A stretch of DNA of 64,000 nt, from positions 124,001 to 188,000 of the forward strand of contig NZ_JAHRVA010000004.1 of assembly GCF_019100495.1 (NCBI RefSeq). The letters run 5' to 3'. How positions within the stretch are numbered: the first letter of the stretch is position 1; each line of letters opens with the position of its first letter. This document shows, piece after piece, positions 30,970 to 40,174 of the stretch. Under the pieces are notes generated by a model that saw nothing but the letters and a program-made list of their open reading frames with translations, did not search any database and had not been told where the DNA came from. Source of the stretch: Falsochrobactrum tianjinense (GTDB lineage: Bacteria > Pseudomonadota > Alphaproteobacteria > Rhizobiales > Rhizobiaceae). The position numbers and the translations under genes are program-made.

Positions 30970-31293
30970 ATGGGTGCAGGTACTGTGCGCCAGAAAGCGG
31001 TCGCTAAATCCCTCACGCTTCTGCTTCCTGCGGTTCCCTATTCGGATTCCGAACCGATCCGGGCTGCGGCTCTCGCGCCGCACATGAAAGCGCTGCCGCC
31101 GTCCGTGGCGGTCTGGCTGGCAACGGTAGCTTATGTCCGCCACGTTCACACGGATTACGACGCCTTGCGTGACGAGGGATATGACAAGGATTCGGCACGC
31201 TTTTTCGTGATGGACGCCATCAATTCCAAGCTGACCGAATGGCGCGCCACGCGTCTCGTCACCGCTGATGACGAGGAAGCCAGGGAAATGTGA
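30970..31293 (+). CDS. DUF2293-like protein
   Basis: 107 residues. The core SVAVWLATVAYVRHVHTDYD followed by LRDEGYDKDSARFFVMDAIN and a closing LTEWRATRL matches my memory of the DUF2293 family of rhizobia, which has no known function. The ATG at 30970 is chosen because the upstream in-frame extension has no family likeness. It is divergent from the ArsR regulator, sharing a short promoter region. Confidence 0.75.
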   Translation: MGAGTVRQKAVAKSLTLLLPAVPYSDSEPIRAAALAPHMKALPPSVAVWLATVAYVRHVHTDYDALRDEGYDKDSARFFVMDAINSKLTEWRATRLVTADDEEAREM

Positions 31294-31318
31294 GTCGCCC
31301 GAAGGCGTCTATATAATG

Positions 31319-32083
31319 CTACTTGCGCGCAACAATGAAAATTCTTGGAAAACGCAAAAGGACGCGCCCATCGCTCATTTCTGGATAGCTCTTTATCAAA
31401 AGCTTTTCATAAGCGAAAAGATATTCCGCCTGCTCTTTCTCACAGAGCAGATCGAGAAATGGGCGCAAGCCAGTCCCCTTGACCCATTCAATGATAGCTT
31501 TCACGCTGCCGAGTGGGTGATTGTAAATCGTGTGCCAGATGTCGACATGCGAGGCCAGGCTGGCAAGCGCCTCGTAATAGGTCGAGACGGGAGGCAAAGG
31601 CTTCCTGCCAACAGCCCCGATCTTATCGACGAAAGACGCACTTTGGGCCACGCTCCGCATTGCGCGATGTGTCGGCTCGTTCATATTGTCAGGCATTTGC
31701 ACAGCCAGAATCCCATCCGGCTTTAATGCACGCAAAAGACGTTGCATTTGAGCCAGATGATCTGGAAGCCATTGGAACACGGCGTTTGAAAACAGCACGT
31801 CCGTCTCCGCATCCGGCTCATAGTTGGTTAGATCGCGGATTGAAAGATCCACTTGCGGCAGGCGCTGCTTCGCCTGTTCGATCATATCGGGCGATGCGTC
31901 GAAACCCGAAACTCGTGCATGAGGCCAGCGCTCAAGCAATAACTCGGTAGAATTTCCGGGGCCACAGCCAATGTCTACGACCTTGCGTGGTTCATTCAAC
32001 CGTATCTGCGTAACAAGATCGGCTGCGGGGCGGCTACGTTCGTCCTCAAACTTCAGATATTGTTTTGCGGACCAGTCTTTCAT
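31319..32083 (-). CDS. tam: Trans-aconitate 2-methyltransferase Tam
   Basis: SAM-dependent enzyme that methylates trans-aconitate, a by-product that inhibits the TCA cycle. The N-terminal [20 protein letters not shown] is typical of Tam. It is followed by motif [43 protein letters not shown] and LAVQMPDN. The length is 254 residues from the Met at 32083; two Met codons six residues up are also possible. It is separated from ettA by a terminator. Confidence 0.88.
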   Translation of the reverse strand: MKDWSAKQYLKFEDERSRPAADLVTQIRLNEPRKVVDIGCGPGNSTELLLERWPHARVSGFDASPDMIEQAKQRLPQVDLSIRDLTNYEPDAETDVLFSNAVFQWLPDHLAQMQRLLRALKPDGILAVQMPDNMNEPTHRAMRSVAQSASFVDKIGAVGRKPLPPVSTYYEALASLASHVDIWHTIYNHPLGSVKAIIEWVKGTGLRPFLDLLCEKEQAEYLFAYEKLLIKSYPEMSDGRVLLRFPRIFIVARK

Positions 32084-32106
32084 CTCGTTTCCATCCATCA
32101 AATAAA

Positions 32107-32132
32107 AAGGCCGGCGTTTTCACACCGGCCTT
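32107..32132 (-). terminator. Terminator after ettA
   Basis: AAGGCCGG / CCGGCCTT eight-base stem with a ten-base loop; on the minus strand it is followed by TTTTTATT. It lies nine bases after the ettA stop and just before tam. Confidence 0.85.
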
Positions 32133-32140
32133 GTTTTTCG

Positions 32141-33790
32141 CTACCGCGTCAGCGGCTTGTAAGTGACCCGCTTCGGGTTGACGCTATCGGGTCCGAGACG
32201 GCGGATTTTATCCGCCTCGTAATCCTCGAAATTTCCTTCGAACCACTCGACATGGCTATCGCCTTCGAAGGCAAGAATATGCGTCGCCAGACGATCAAGG
32301 AACATACGATCATGGGAGATGATAACAGCGCAGCCAGCATATTTTTCAAGCGCATCTTCGAGCGCTGCCAACGTTTCCGTATCAAGATCGTTGGTCGGCT
32401 CGTCGAGGAGCAGGACGTTGCCGCCTGCCTGCAACATCTTGGCAAGATGCACGCGATTGCGCTGGCCGCCGGACAGATTGCCGACCTTGGCTTGTTGGTC
32501 GCCGCCCTTGAAGTTGAACGCACCGCAATAAGCGCGTGAATTCATCTCGAACTTGCCAAGCTTGATAATGTCGTTGCCACCGGAAATTTCTTCCCAGACA
32601 TTCTTGTCCGGGTCGAGATGATCGCGGCTCTGATCGACATAACCAAGATGCACCGTATCACCGATACGGATGGAACCGGAATCCGGCTTTTCCTGACCGG
32701 TAATCATCTTGAACAGCGTCGACTTGCCCGCGCCGTTCGGGCCGATAACACCAACGATACCACCTGGAGGCAGCTTGAAAGTCAGGTTTTCGATCAGCAT
32801 ACGGTCGCCAAAGGATTTGGTCAGACCTTCGGCTTCAATGACCACCTGGCCAAGACGTTCACCAGCCGGAATCAGAATCTGGGCGTCGCCTGGACGTTGA
32901 TTGTTGGCAGCTTCAACCAGTTGGTCATAAGCCTTGATACGCGCCTTCGACTTGGATTGACGGGCTTTGGGGCTCGCCGAAATCCACTCACGTTCGCGCT
33001 CAAGTGCCTTCTGGCGGGAATCTTCTTCACGGCCTTCCTGAATCATACGCTTGGACTTGGCAGCGAGATAGGCCGAGTAGTTCCCTTCGTAAGGAATACC
33101 ACGGCCACGATCGAGTTCGAGAATCCAGCCCGTTACATTGTCGAGGAAGTAACGATCATGCGTGATGAGCAGGACAGCGCCCTGATATTCACGCAGATGC
33201 TTTTCCAGCCATGCAGTGGTTTCAGCGTCAAGATGGTTCGTCGGTTCATCGAGCAGGAGAAGGTCTGGTTTCGACAGCAGCAACTTGCACAGCGCTACGC
33301 GGCGACGCTCACCGCCCGAAAGCGTGGTTACGTCAGCATCTGCTGGCGGGCAGCGCAGTGCCTCCATCGCCATTTCGACCTGGCTGTCCAGATCCCAGAG
33401 GTTCTGGCTGTCGATGACATCCTGAAGCGCCGCACCTTCATCTGCGGTTTCATCAGAATAGTTCATCATCAACTCGTTATAACGGTCGAGAATAGCCGTT
33501 TTCGCGGCTACACCTTCCATCACATTCCCGAGCACGGTCTTTTCAGGGTCCAGGTGCGGTTCCTGAGCAAGATAGCCGCAAGTCGCACCGTCAGCGAGCC
33601 ATGCCTCACCGGTATATTCTTTATCGAGACCGGCCATGATTTTGAGAATTGTCGATTTACCGGCACCGTTTGGACCAAGAATACCGATCTTCGCATCCGG
33701 ATAAAACGAAAGATGAAGGTTTTCGATAACCTTCTTAGCGCCATAGGCTTTATTAAGCCCGGACATATGATAGATGAATTGGCGTGCCAT
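32141..33790 (-). CDS. ettA: Energy-dependent translational throttle protein EttA (ABC-F)
   Basis: Ribosome-bound ABC-F ATPase that gates the first elongation steps according to ATP/ADP. There are two intact ATPase cassettes: [12 protein letters not shown] with [12 protein letters not shown] and [11 protein letters not shown]; then [12 protein letters not shown] with [12 protein letters not shown] and [11 protein letters not shown]. Between them lies the P-site tRNA interaction linker. The start [17 protein letters not shown] is the family start and gives 549 residues; the frame is open six codons further. Confidence 0.96.
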   Translation of the reverse strand: MARQFIYHMSGLNKAYGAKKVIENLHLSFYPDAKIGILGPNGAGKSTILKIMAGLDKEYTGEAWLADGATCGYLAQEPHLDPEKTVLGNVMEGVAAKTAILDRYNELMMNYSDETADEGAALQDVIDSQNLWDLDSQVEMAMEALRCPPADADVTTLSGGERRRVALCKLLLSKPDLLLLDEPTNHLDAETTAWLEKHLREYQGAVLLITHDRYFLDNVTGWILELDRGRGIPYEGNYSAYLAAKSKRMIQEGREEDSRQKALEREREWISASPKARQSKSKARIKAYDQLVEAANNQRPGDAQILIPAGERLGQVVIEAEGLTKSFGDRMLIENLTFKLPPGGIVGVIGPNGAGKSTLFKMITGQEKPDSGSIRIGDTVHLGYVDQSRDHLDPDKNVWEEISGGNDIIKLGKFEMNSRAYCGAFNFKGGDQQAKVGNLSGGQRNRVHLAKMLQAGGNVLLLDEPTNDLDTETLAALEDALEKYAGCAVIISHDRMFLDRLATHILAFEGDSHVEWFEGNFEDYEADKIRRLGPDSVNPKRVTYKPLTR

Positions 33791-34272
33791 AAAGCGCGTC
33801 GTCTCCACAAGTTAAATAGCGCGAGCGGCCAAAGAGCCGAACCGCAGGGAAATTGCTGCTGCGTATTTAGGGCAATTGCTGCGCGGAAGCAAACAGCCAT
33901 CGTATGAATCGACAAACTGCCTGCAAGGCATATTCAAGCATGAAATGTTCTGCAAAATTTATGAAACCGGGCGCGGATATTTCCGTCACCCGGTTTCCCC
34001 TCTGGCCACCATCCGCGAAAGTGTCCTCTCTTTCATCAGATGGCCTGCAAGTTGTGGCATGAAACGTGAAGTCGCCGTCGTTATGCCTTTCAAAACCCCA
34101 TTCATATCCCCCTGACATATGCAGAGTTGCGCAGGATTTCGTACTTTTCAAGAAATATTTGCTCGAAATTTGCAATTGCCTAAAATTAGCTCACTCAATC
34201 TTCGATTGCCTTCCAAATCGCCGTTTTAAACCAGGGTTTGACTATTTGACTGGCATAAACTCTGATGCCCGA
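33791..34272. other. Divergent intergenic region, ettA / hydrolase
   Basis: 482 bases. The hydrolase frame is open back to 34066, but that part has no family likeness. I see no RNA gene or clear terminator. It presumably holds the promoters of ettA and of the hydrolase. Confidence 0.4.
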
Positions 34273-35217
34273 ATGTCCTTTGAAACTATCTGCCAACTGC
34301 CTCTCCCGGATGCAACGCGTCTGCCTTTCCGGCAGTCGCTGGCCGTCACGCAAAAGGCAGTCATACATATCTGCCATGGGCTCGCCGAGCATTCCGCCCG
34401 CTATGCCCGCTTTGCGCTGGCGTTAAACCGCGCCGGTTATCATGTCTATGCACAGGATCACCGCGGCCATGGCGTCAATATCGGCGCGCACGCGCCCAAG
34501 GGAATGTTCGCACCGCGCGATGGCTATAAATTGGTGATTAGCGATGTTCTGGCCCTCAACCGGCATATCCATGAAACCCATCCCAGTTTACCCGTAATCA
34601 TATTCGGCCATTCCATGGGCGGGTTGATTGCCATCAATTATGCACTGGCTCATTCCGAAACGATCAATGCCGCCGCCATCTGGAATGCCAATTTCGGCGA
34701 TCCCATGCAAAACAGGCTGGCTCTCGCACTCCTTTATGCCGAGCGGATGCTCAAGGGGTCTGATGTGCCCAGTTCAATCTTGCCTCGACTTACTTTTCGG
34801 GCATGGGGCGATGCAATCGCAAACAGCCGCACATCCTTTGACTGGCTCTCGCACGATGCCACAGAAGTCGACGCCTATATTGCCGACCCATTATGCGGCT
34901 TCGATGCCAGCGTGGCACTTTGGATCGACATTTTTCACATGATGAAGAATGGCGCAACCAACTCCGGCTTCGCCGGCATCCGCAAAAAGCTGCCCTTCAA
35001 TCTCGTGGGTGGCGCAGACGATCCCGCCACCGATAAGGCCGCAGCAATCCGCAAACTGGCTGACAGAATACGAGGCATGGGTTTCGATAATTTGCATTGC
35101 ACTGTATATGCAGCAACACGCCACGAGGGCCTCAATGAGTTAAACAGGGATGAAGTGACGCAGAATTTTCTGGATTGGCTCGATGAGGTGCTTCCGTCTG
35201 TCGTCATCTCCAGTTAA
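34273..35217 (+). CDS. Alpha/beta hydrolase, lysophospholipase / monoacylglycerol lipase-like
   Basis: Serine hydrolase of the Hydrolase_4 type. Features are VIHICHGLAEHSARYARFA (oxyanion segment), YAQDHRGHG, the nucleophile elbow FGHSMGGLIAINY, then a lid-like middle part, and a C-terminal acid or His region (LVGGADDPATDK; TRHEGLNELNRDE with the likely catalytic His). The length is 314 residues from the ATG at 34273, which lacks a strong ribosome site, so the start is uncertain. The likely substrate is a lysolipid or monoglyceride; this is inference from the family. Confidence 0.85.
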   Translation: MSFETICQLPLPDATRLPFRQSLAVTQKAVIHICHGLAEHSARYARFALALNRAGYHVYAQDHRGHGVNIGAHAPKGMFAPRDGYKLVISDVLALNRHIHETHPSLPVIIFGHSMGGLIAINYALAHSETINAAAIWNANFGDPMQNRLALALLYAERMLKGSDVPSSILPRLTFRAWGDAIANSRTSFDWLSHDATEVDAYIADPLCGFDASVALWIDIFHMMKNGATNSGFAGIRKKLPFNLVGGADDPATDKAAAIRKLADRIRGMGFDNLHCTVYAATRHEGLNELNRDEVTQNFLDWLDEVLPSVVISS

Positions 35218-35383
35218 AAGCAGCAGTTAAAGCTCGCCAGTATGCTCACGATTTCTTGAGCGACCTTGGCTTTGCTCTGCAATAAATGCTATGGACCCCG
35301 CCTTGCGCAGTACGGGGCCGCCATACATAAACCTGATTGTCCCAATGTGACGGCAAAAGCGCAAGGAATGAAGGAAGCTCCGC

Positions 35384-36115
35384 TTGGAAACACCAACGAT
35401 TTCTGTGGTCATCCCCTGCCGCAATGAAGCCGACAATCTCGCTTTTCTCCTGGATGAAGTCGATGACGCCATGGAGGGCCGCGCATATGAAGTCATCGTC
35501 GTAGACGATGGCTCGACCGATTCAACCGGGGATGTTCTGGCCAACCGCATTCAGATGGGAAAACCGCTTCGCCACATTCGCCATGATCGCTCGTCGGGGC
35601 AAAGTGCGGCTGTGCGTTCGGGCGTTTTCGCCGCGCGCGGCCAGATTGTGGTTACAATGGACGGCGACGGCCAGAACAACCCCGCCTATTTGCCTGTGCT
35701 GGCCGATGCGCTTAGCGAAGCAGGCCCCGATTACGGCATTGCTGCCGGGCAGCGCCTCAAGCGCACTGACACCAAATTGAAGCAACTTTCATCACGCTTT
35801 GCCAATAATCTGCGCGGCGCTATCCTCAAGGACAAAACGCGTGATTCCGGCTGTGGACTGAAGGCTGTACGCACCGATCTGTTTCGGCAATTGCCCTTCT
35901 TCGATGGCTGGCATCGCTATCTGCCCTCATTGGTCATCCGCGAAGGCTATGATGTCGTGCATGTCGATGTCGTTGATCGCGAGCGCCGGCACGGCAAATC
36001 CAACTACGGTATTCTCGACCGCGGCCTGCGCGGCATTCTTGATCTTTATGGCGTATGGTGGCTGCGAAAACGCCGCAAGGTTGTGCCGCAAGTGACGGAG
36101 ATCACTCATGGCTGA
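35384..36115 (+). CDS. GT2 glycosyltransferase, polyprenyl-phosphate sugar synthase-like
   Basis: 243 residues, starting at a TTG with AAGGAAG upstream. The GT-A fold shows ISVVIPCRNEADNL, EVIVVDDGSTDST, TMDGDGQNNPAY (the metal DxD region) and RDSGCGLKAVRTDLF. It lacks the C-terminal membrane pair of ArnC but resembles DPM1-type enzymes. The next gene overlaps it by eight bases and encodes a LAB_N membrane protein. In Rhizobium the RgtE/RgtF pair of this kind makes dodecaprenyl-phosphate galacturonate; a similar role here is inference. Confidence 0.85.
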   Translation: METPTISVVIPCRNEADNLAFLLDEVDDAMEGRAYEVIVVDDGSTDSTGDVLANRIQMGKPLRHIRHDRSSGQSAAVRSGVFAARGQIVVTMDGDGQNNPAYLPVLADALSEAGPDYGIAAGQRLKRTDTKLKQLSSRFANNLRGAILKDKTRDSGCGLKAVRTDLFRQLPFFDGWHRYLPSLVIREGYDVVHVDVVDRERRHGKSNYGILDRGLRGILDLYGVWWLRKRRKVVPQVTEITHG

Positions 36116-36437
36116 TATGTTCGCCAGCCTGTCGCAATGGCTGCATGAAGTCTTCGTCGCACAATGGGATGGCTGGATTGTACTGGGTTTCATTGCCCAG
36201 GGCTGTTTCACCATGCGCTTCGTCGTGCAATGGCTGGCTTCAGAAAAAGCCAGGCGCAGCGTCATGCCGGTCGCCTTCTGGTTTTTCTCGATTGGCGGCG
36301 GTTTCCTGCTGCTACTTTATGCAATACAGCGCAAAGACCCGGTTTTTATTGCCGGACAGGGTCTGGGCCTGTTTGTTTATATCCGCAACCTGTGGCTGAT
36401 CGCCAATGAAAAGAAGCGACAGGCAGCGGAGAAGTAA
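36108..36437 (+). CDS. LAB_N-domain small membrane protein (RgtF-like)
   Basis: 109 residues with three hydrophobic segments. The sequences GFIAQGCFTMRFVVQWLASE and MPVAFWFFSIGGGFLLLLYA are typical of the lipid-A-disaccharide-synthase N-terminal domain found as a stand-alone protein next to GT2 enzymes. It overlaps the GT2 gene by eight bases, so the two products very likely act together at the inner membrane. Confidence 0.85.
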   Translation: MADMFASLSQWLHEVFVAQWDGWIVLGFIAQGCFTMRFVVQWLASEKARRSVMPVAFWFFSIGGGFLLLLYAIQRKDPVFIAGQGLGLFVYIRNLWLIANEKKRQAAEK

Positions 36438-36449
36438 TTATCTTCCCAG

Positions 36450-37760
36450 TCAGAGACTGAAAGAGCGCCCCACCGAACGATAATCGAGGCCAGTACCGGC
36501 AACATCTTCGGGCTTGTAAACATTGCGCAGGTCAATCAGCACATTGCCATCCATGGCTTCTGCGATCCGCTTGAGATTAAGCGCGCGATAAGCGTTCCAT
36601 TCGGTCAGAAGCGCCACGACCCCTGCGCCTGTTGCCGCTTCATAGGCTGAATTGCACCAGATCACACCGGGCAGAAGGGCTTTTGCCCCCTCCATTGCCT
36701 CCGGATCATGTGCGCGCACGGAAATCCCGGCTTTCTGGATTGCCGCAATGATGTCGAGCGATGGCGATTCACGAATATCGTCCGTATTGGGTTTGAACGC
36801 GACTCCAAGCACCGCGACGCTGTTCGCATCATTTTCCCGTGCAGCGGCAACGATGCGCTCCGCCATCGACTGCTTGCGCGCTTCATTGACCGAGATCACC
36901 TCTTCGATCAGCGACTGGCGGGCATCGTAATGCTTGCCGGTCGCTGCGAAAGCGCGCGTGTCCTTTGGGAAACACGAGCCGCCGAAACCGGGGCCGGCAT
37001 GAAGGAATTTGGGGCCGATACGATTATCCATACCTATGGCGCGCGCGACTTCCTGCACATTGCCGCCAGTCTTTTCGCAAAGATCGGCCACCTGATTAAT
37101 GAAAGTCACCTTCATGGCTAGGAACGCATTGGCCGCATATTTGATGATTTCGGCATTTTCGAGCGACGTGATCACCATCGGCGTCTCGCGCAGATAAAGC
37201 GGACGATAGAGCCGCTGCATGGCGGTCTTGCCGCGCTCATCTTCGACACCGACCACCACGCGGTCGGGCCGCATGAAATCTTCGATGGCCGAGCCTTCGC
37301 GCAGGAATTCGGGATTGGAAACCATGGAGAATCCTACGCCCGGACGCGCCGCGGCGATACGATCCCGAATACGCGCATTGGTACCGACAACAACGGTCGA
37401 CTTGATGACGACCACTGCGCCCGGCTTCATCGCCGCAGCTATTTCATCGGCGGCAGCCTCGATATATTGCAGATCCGCCTCGCCATCGCCGCGCCGCGAT
37501 GGCGTTCCCACGGCAATGAGGATCACATCCGCATCAGCCACGCTTGCGGCCAGTTCCGTACTGAATGTCAGGCGCCCGTCACGGATATTGCGGGCCATCA
37601 CCTCGTCCAGCCCCGGCTCGAAAATCGTCACCTGGCCCGCCCGCAACCGCTCGATGATCGATGGATTCTTGTCGACACAAGTGACGTGAAAGCCAAATTC
37701 GGCAAAACACACGCCTGAAACCAGACCAACATAGCCCGTTCCGATCATCGCCAGCTTCAT
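36450..37760 (-). CDS. ugd: UDP-glucose 6-dehydrogenase
   Basis: NAD-dependent enzyme that makes UDP-glucuronate. Features are the NAD fold MIGTGYVGLVSGVCFAEFG, VAVGTPSRRGDG-like segment, STVVVGTNARIR, NPEFLREGSAIEDF, KYAANAFLAMKVTFINQ and the active-site cysteine in GFGGSCFPKDTRAF. The length is 436 residues. The ATG at 37760 has GAGGA eight bases upstream; a GTG two codons earlier is possible. It converges on the GT2/LAB_N pair and may feed it with a uronic acid donor. Confidence 0.96.
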   Translation of the reverse strand: MKLAMIGTGYVGLVSGVCFAEFGFHVTCVDKNPSIIERLRAGQVTIFEPGLDEVMARNIRDGRLTFSTELAASVADADVILIAVGTPSRRGDGEADLQYIEAAADEIAAAMKPGAVVVIKSTVVVGTNARIRDRIAAARPGVGFSMVSNPEFLREGSAIEDFMRPDRVVVGVEDERGKTAMQRLYRPLYLRETPMVITSLENAEIIKYAANAFLAMKVTFINQVADLCEKTGGNVQEVARAIGMDNRIGPKFLHAGPGFGGSCFPKDTRAFAATGKHYDARQSLIEEVISVNEARKQSMAERIVAAARENDANSVAVLGVAFKPNTDDIRESPSLDIIAAIQKAGISVRAHDPEAMEGAKALLPGVIWCNSAYEAATGAGVVALLTEWNAYRALNLKRIAEAMDGNVLIDLRNVYKPEDVAGTGLDYRSVGRSFSL

Positions 37761-37781
37761 ATGCACAGTCCTCGATCTGTT

Positions 37782-38468
37782 TTACAGCCACTTATCGTAA
37801 TCGGAGACGAGCAGATGCAATGGCTGCTCGTTCTCTTCAATATCGGAAAAACGTCCGATAGGTTCGCGAAAAATATTGTCGGTGAGATCGTCGTTGACCG
37901 TCGATACCTCCCCGATCAATACGTCGCCGCCCTCACCCCAGAATGCATGCCAGTTACCGGGCAGAAGAGTGACACTTTCGCCGGGCTGCAATTTAAGATG
38001 CGCTCCGGCTTTCTGCGTCACCAGCCGCCCGTCGCTTGCCACGCTTACATCGCTTTCCTCGTCAACACTGCCGTCAGGCAGCGAATTGAACAGTTCGAGC
38101 ACCAGAGTGCCGCCGCCGCGATTGATGATGTCTTCCGCCTTGACCACATGGCGATGCATAGGCGAAAGCTGCTTCTCGCGCGAAATCATGATCTTTTCGG
38201 CATAGAGCATACCGGTGCCGCGCTTGAGGTCCGCCGCATTGCCATTACGCACGGTGAAAAGAAACAGGCCCAGATCAGCAAATCTGCCCTGACCGTAATC
38301 CGTAATGTCCCAGCCAAGGCGCGCATCGCGAATGGAAATGGCATCGCTTGAAGTGCGCTGTTTGAGTTCTTCGGGCGACCAGTAAGCGAATGGAGGCATA
38401 ATATAGCCGAATGAGCGGATGAACGCGTCACTTTCGCGGATGATTTCGTTGATTTCGGAGCGTTTCAT
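37782..38468 (-). CDS. D-lyxose ketol-isomerase
   Basis: Metal-dependent cupin sugar isomerase interconverting D-lyxose and D-xylulose. The protein has 228 residues, the length I know for the E. coli O157 enzyme. The metal-site signature SPMHRHVVKAEDIINRGGG and the later LPGNWHAFWGEGG are seen. The start MKRSEINEII has GGGAGG upstream. It lies 21 bases before ugd and probably shares its transcript. The physiological substrate could differ, since several pentoses and hexoses are accepted in this family. Confidence 0.85.
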   Translation of the reverse strand: MKRSEINEIIRESDAFIRSFGYIMPPFAYWSPEELKQRTSSDAISIRDARLGWDITDYGQGRFADLGLFLFTVRNGNAADLKRGTGMLYAEKIMISREKQLSPMHRHVVKAEDIINRGGGTLVLELFNSLPDGSVDEESDVSVASDGRLVTQKAGAHLKLQPGESVTLLPGNWHAFWGEGGDVLIGEVSTVNDDLTDNIFREPIGRFSDIEENEQPLHLLVSDYDKWL

Positions 38469-38834
38469 GACCGTCGGGCCTCCCATGACATGGCACAGTT
38501 TATCTCTCGCTGTGTGGTAGCTGCCTTTCTGGCACCTTGGCAATCCCGCAAAATATTGTCTCACACATTTGCAAAGCCTCACTGCTTGGCCGGTCGCGTC
38601 ATTTTGGCGTGTCGTCTTTACGCGAAAACCATGTCGCATCCCAATGCGCGTTTAGAACATTTCGGTGATTGAATCATGACAACGAAAGCGTTCCATTCGA
38701 AAACCAGCCGGTCAAGCTGTTGGGAAAATGGAACAAAAGGTCCTTTCGGAAGATTGAGTGAATACCGGATCAAGCTCTGGTCGCTGGGAGAACAGCAAAC
38801 GGCGCTATCCTGACGACACAAAGGGTTCGTGACT

Positions 38835-40082
38835 ATGAACATTCGCAATGAAATGCTGGGACATTTGACCGGGCGCGACCCCAATTTCAGCCTGGAACAG
38901 AAGTTTTATACTGATCCGGATTATTACAAGCTGGATCTGGAGAACATATTTTATCGCGACTGGCTGTTTATGGGCCATGACTGCGAATTGCCGAAAACCG
39001 GCTCTTACATGACCGTCCAGATCGGCGCCTATCCGGTGGTTATCGTGCGTGATGCGCAGGGCGGCATCCGCGCCTTCCACAATTCCTGCCGTCACCGGGG
39101 CTCGCGTATCTGCGCGGCCGAAAAAGGCACAGCGGCAAAGCTCGTCTGTCCCTATCACCAATGGACCTATGAACTCGATGGCCGCCTGCTCTTTGCGCGT
39201 CAGGTAGGGCCGGATTTCAAACCCGCTGAATATGGCTTGAAACAGCTTCATTGCGAAAGCATCGCCGGTTACATCTATATATGCCTCGCCGAAGAAGCAC
39301 CGGATTTCGCGGCTTTCCGCACAATGATCGAACCTTATCTCGCCCCGCATAATATTCGCGACGCCAAGGTGGCATTTGAGAGCACCATCGTCGAAAAGGG
39401 CAACTGGAAACTTGTCTGGGAGAACAACCGCGAATGCTATCACTGCGCGGCCAATCATCCCGAACTCTGCCGCACCTATCCCGAAGCGCCCACCGCTACC
39501 GGCGTGCAGGGCATGATGGACGACCCGGAAATCAACGAACTGTGGAAAAATTGCGAGGCCGCAGGCTTGCCTGCCCGGTTCAATATTTCCGAAGACGGCC
39601 GTTATCGCATTGCCCGCATTCCGCTGTTGCGCGGGGCGGTCAGCTACACGATGTCGGGCAAGCCCGCCGTCCAGAAGCCTCTGGGCCAGCAGGTGGCAGG
39701 CGGCACCAATATCGGTGCCATGCTTCTTTTCAATTATCCATCGACATGGAACCACCTGATGGCCGACCACGCCATTTCTTTCCGTGTGCTGCCCATTGGC
39801 CCCGGCGAAACGCAAGTCACGACCAAATGGCTTGTCAACAAGGATGCTGTGGAAGGTGTTGACTACGATCTGGAAGAACTGGCCCATGTCTGGATACAGA
39901 CCAATGCTCAGGACCGCCAGATCGTGGAGGAAAATTCCATCGGCATCCATTCGCCAGCCTATCAGCCCGGCCCCTATTCGGTGGAGCATGAAGGCGGCGT
40001 GATGCAATTCCTGGATTGGTATGCCAGCACCATCACCCCGCGCCTGCGTGGAGAAGCCGGAAAGCTCAGTCAGGCAGCCTGA
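38835..40082 (+). CDS. gbcA: Rieske oxygenase alpha subunit, GbcA / stachydrine demethylase-like
   Basis: Non-haem iron oxygenase of 415 residues. The Rieske cluster ligands are in CRHRGSRI and CPYHQWTY (Cys-x-His ... Cys-x2-His). The catalytic iron site is WENNRECYHCAANHPELC with the two histidines. Members N-demethylate glycine betaine (GbcA) or proline betaine (Stc2). The ATG at 38835 has AAGGG nine bases upstream; a GTG two codons up is possible. The gene for a matching reductase follows. Confidence 0.83.
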   Translation: MNIRNEMLGHLTGRDPNFSLEQKFYTDPDYYKLDLENIFYRDWLFMGHDCELPKTGSYMTVQIGAYPVVIVRDAQGGIRAFHNSCRHRGSRICAAEKGTAAKLVCPYHQWTYELDGRLLFARQVGPDFKPAEYGLKQLHCESIAGYIYICLAEEAPDFAAFRTMIEPYLAPHNIRDAKVAFESTIVEKGNWKLVWENNRECYHCAANHPELCRTYPEAPTATGVQGMMDDPEINELWKNCEAAGLPARFNISEDGRYRIARIPLLRGAVSYTMSGKPAVQKPLGQQVAGGTNIGAMLLFNYPSTWNHLMADHAISFRVLPIGPGETQVTTKWLVNKDAVEGVDYDLEELAHVWIQTNAQDRQIVEENSIGIHSPAYQPGPYSVEHEGGVMQFLDWYASTITPRLRGEAGKLSQAA

Positions 40083-40174
40083 ACCGGGCCGCGTCAGGCC
40101 ATGGCGTAAGAAAACAAGGGGCGCAAGTCAATTACGCCCCTGAAGATAGTAATTTTGCAAGAAGCGAGAAGGCG

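Noticed and set aside
32618-33907. 429-codon plus-strand frame
   Set aside because: Antisense of ettA; no ribosome site or recognisable domain.
38805-40007. 400-codon minus-strand frame
   Set aside because: It is the antisense shadow of the Rieske oxygenase gene, which has complete motifs; the shadow has none.
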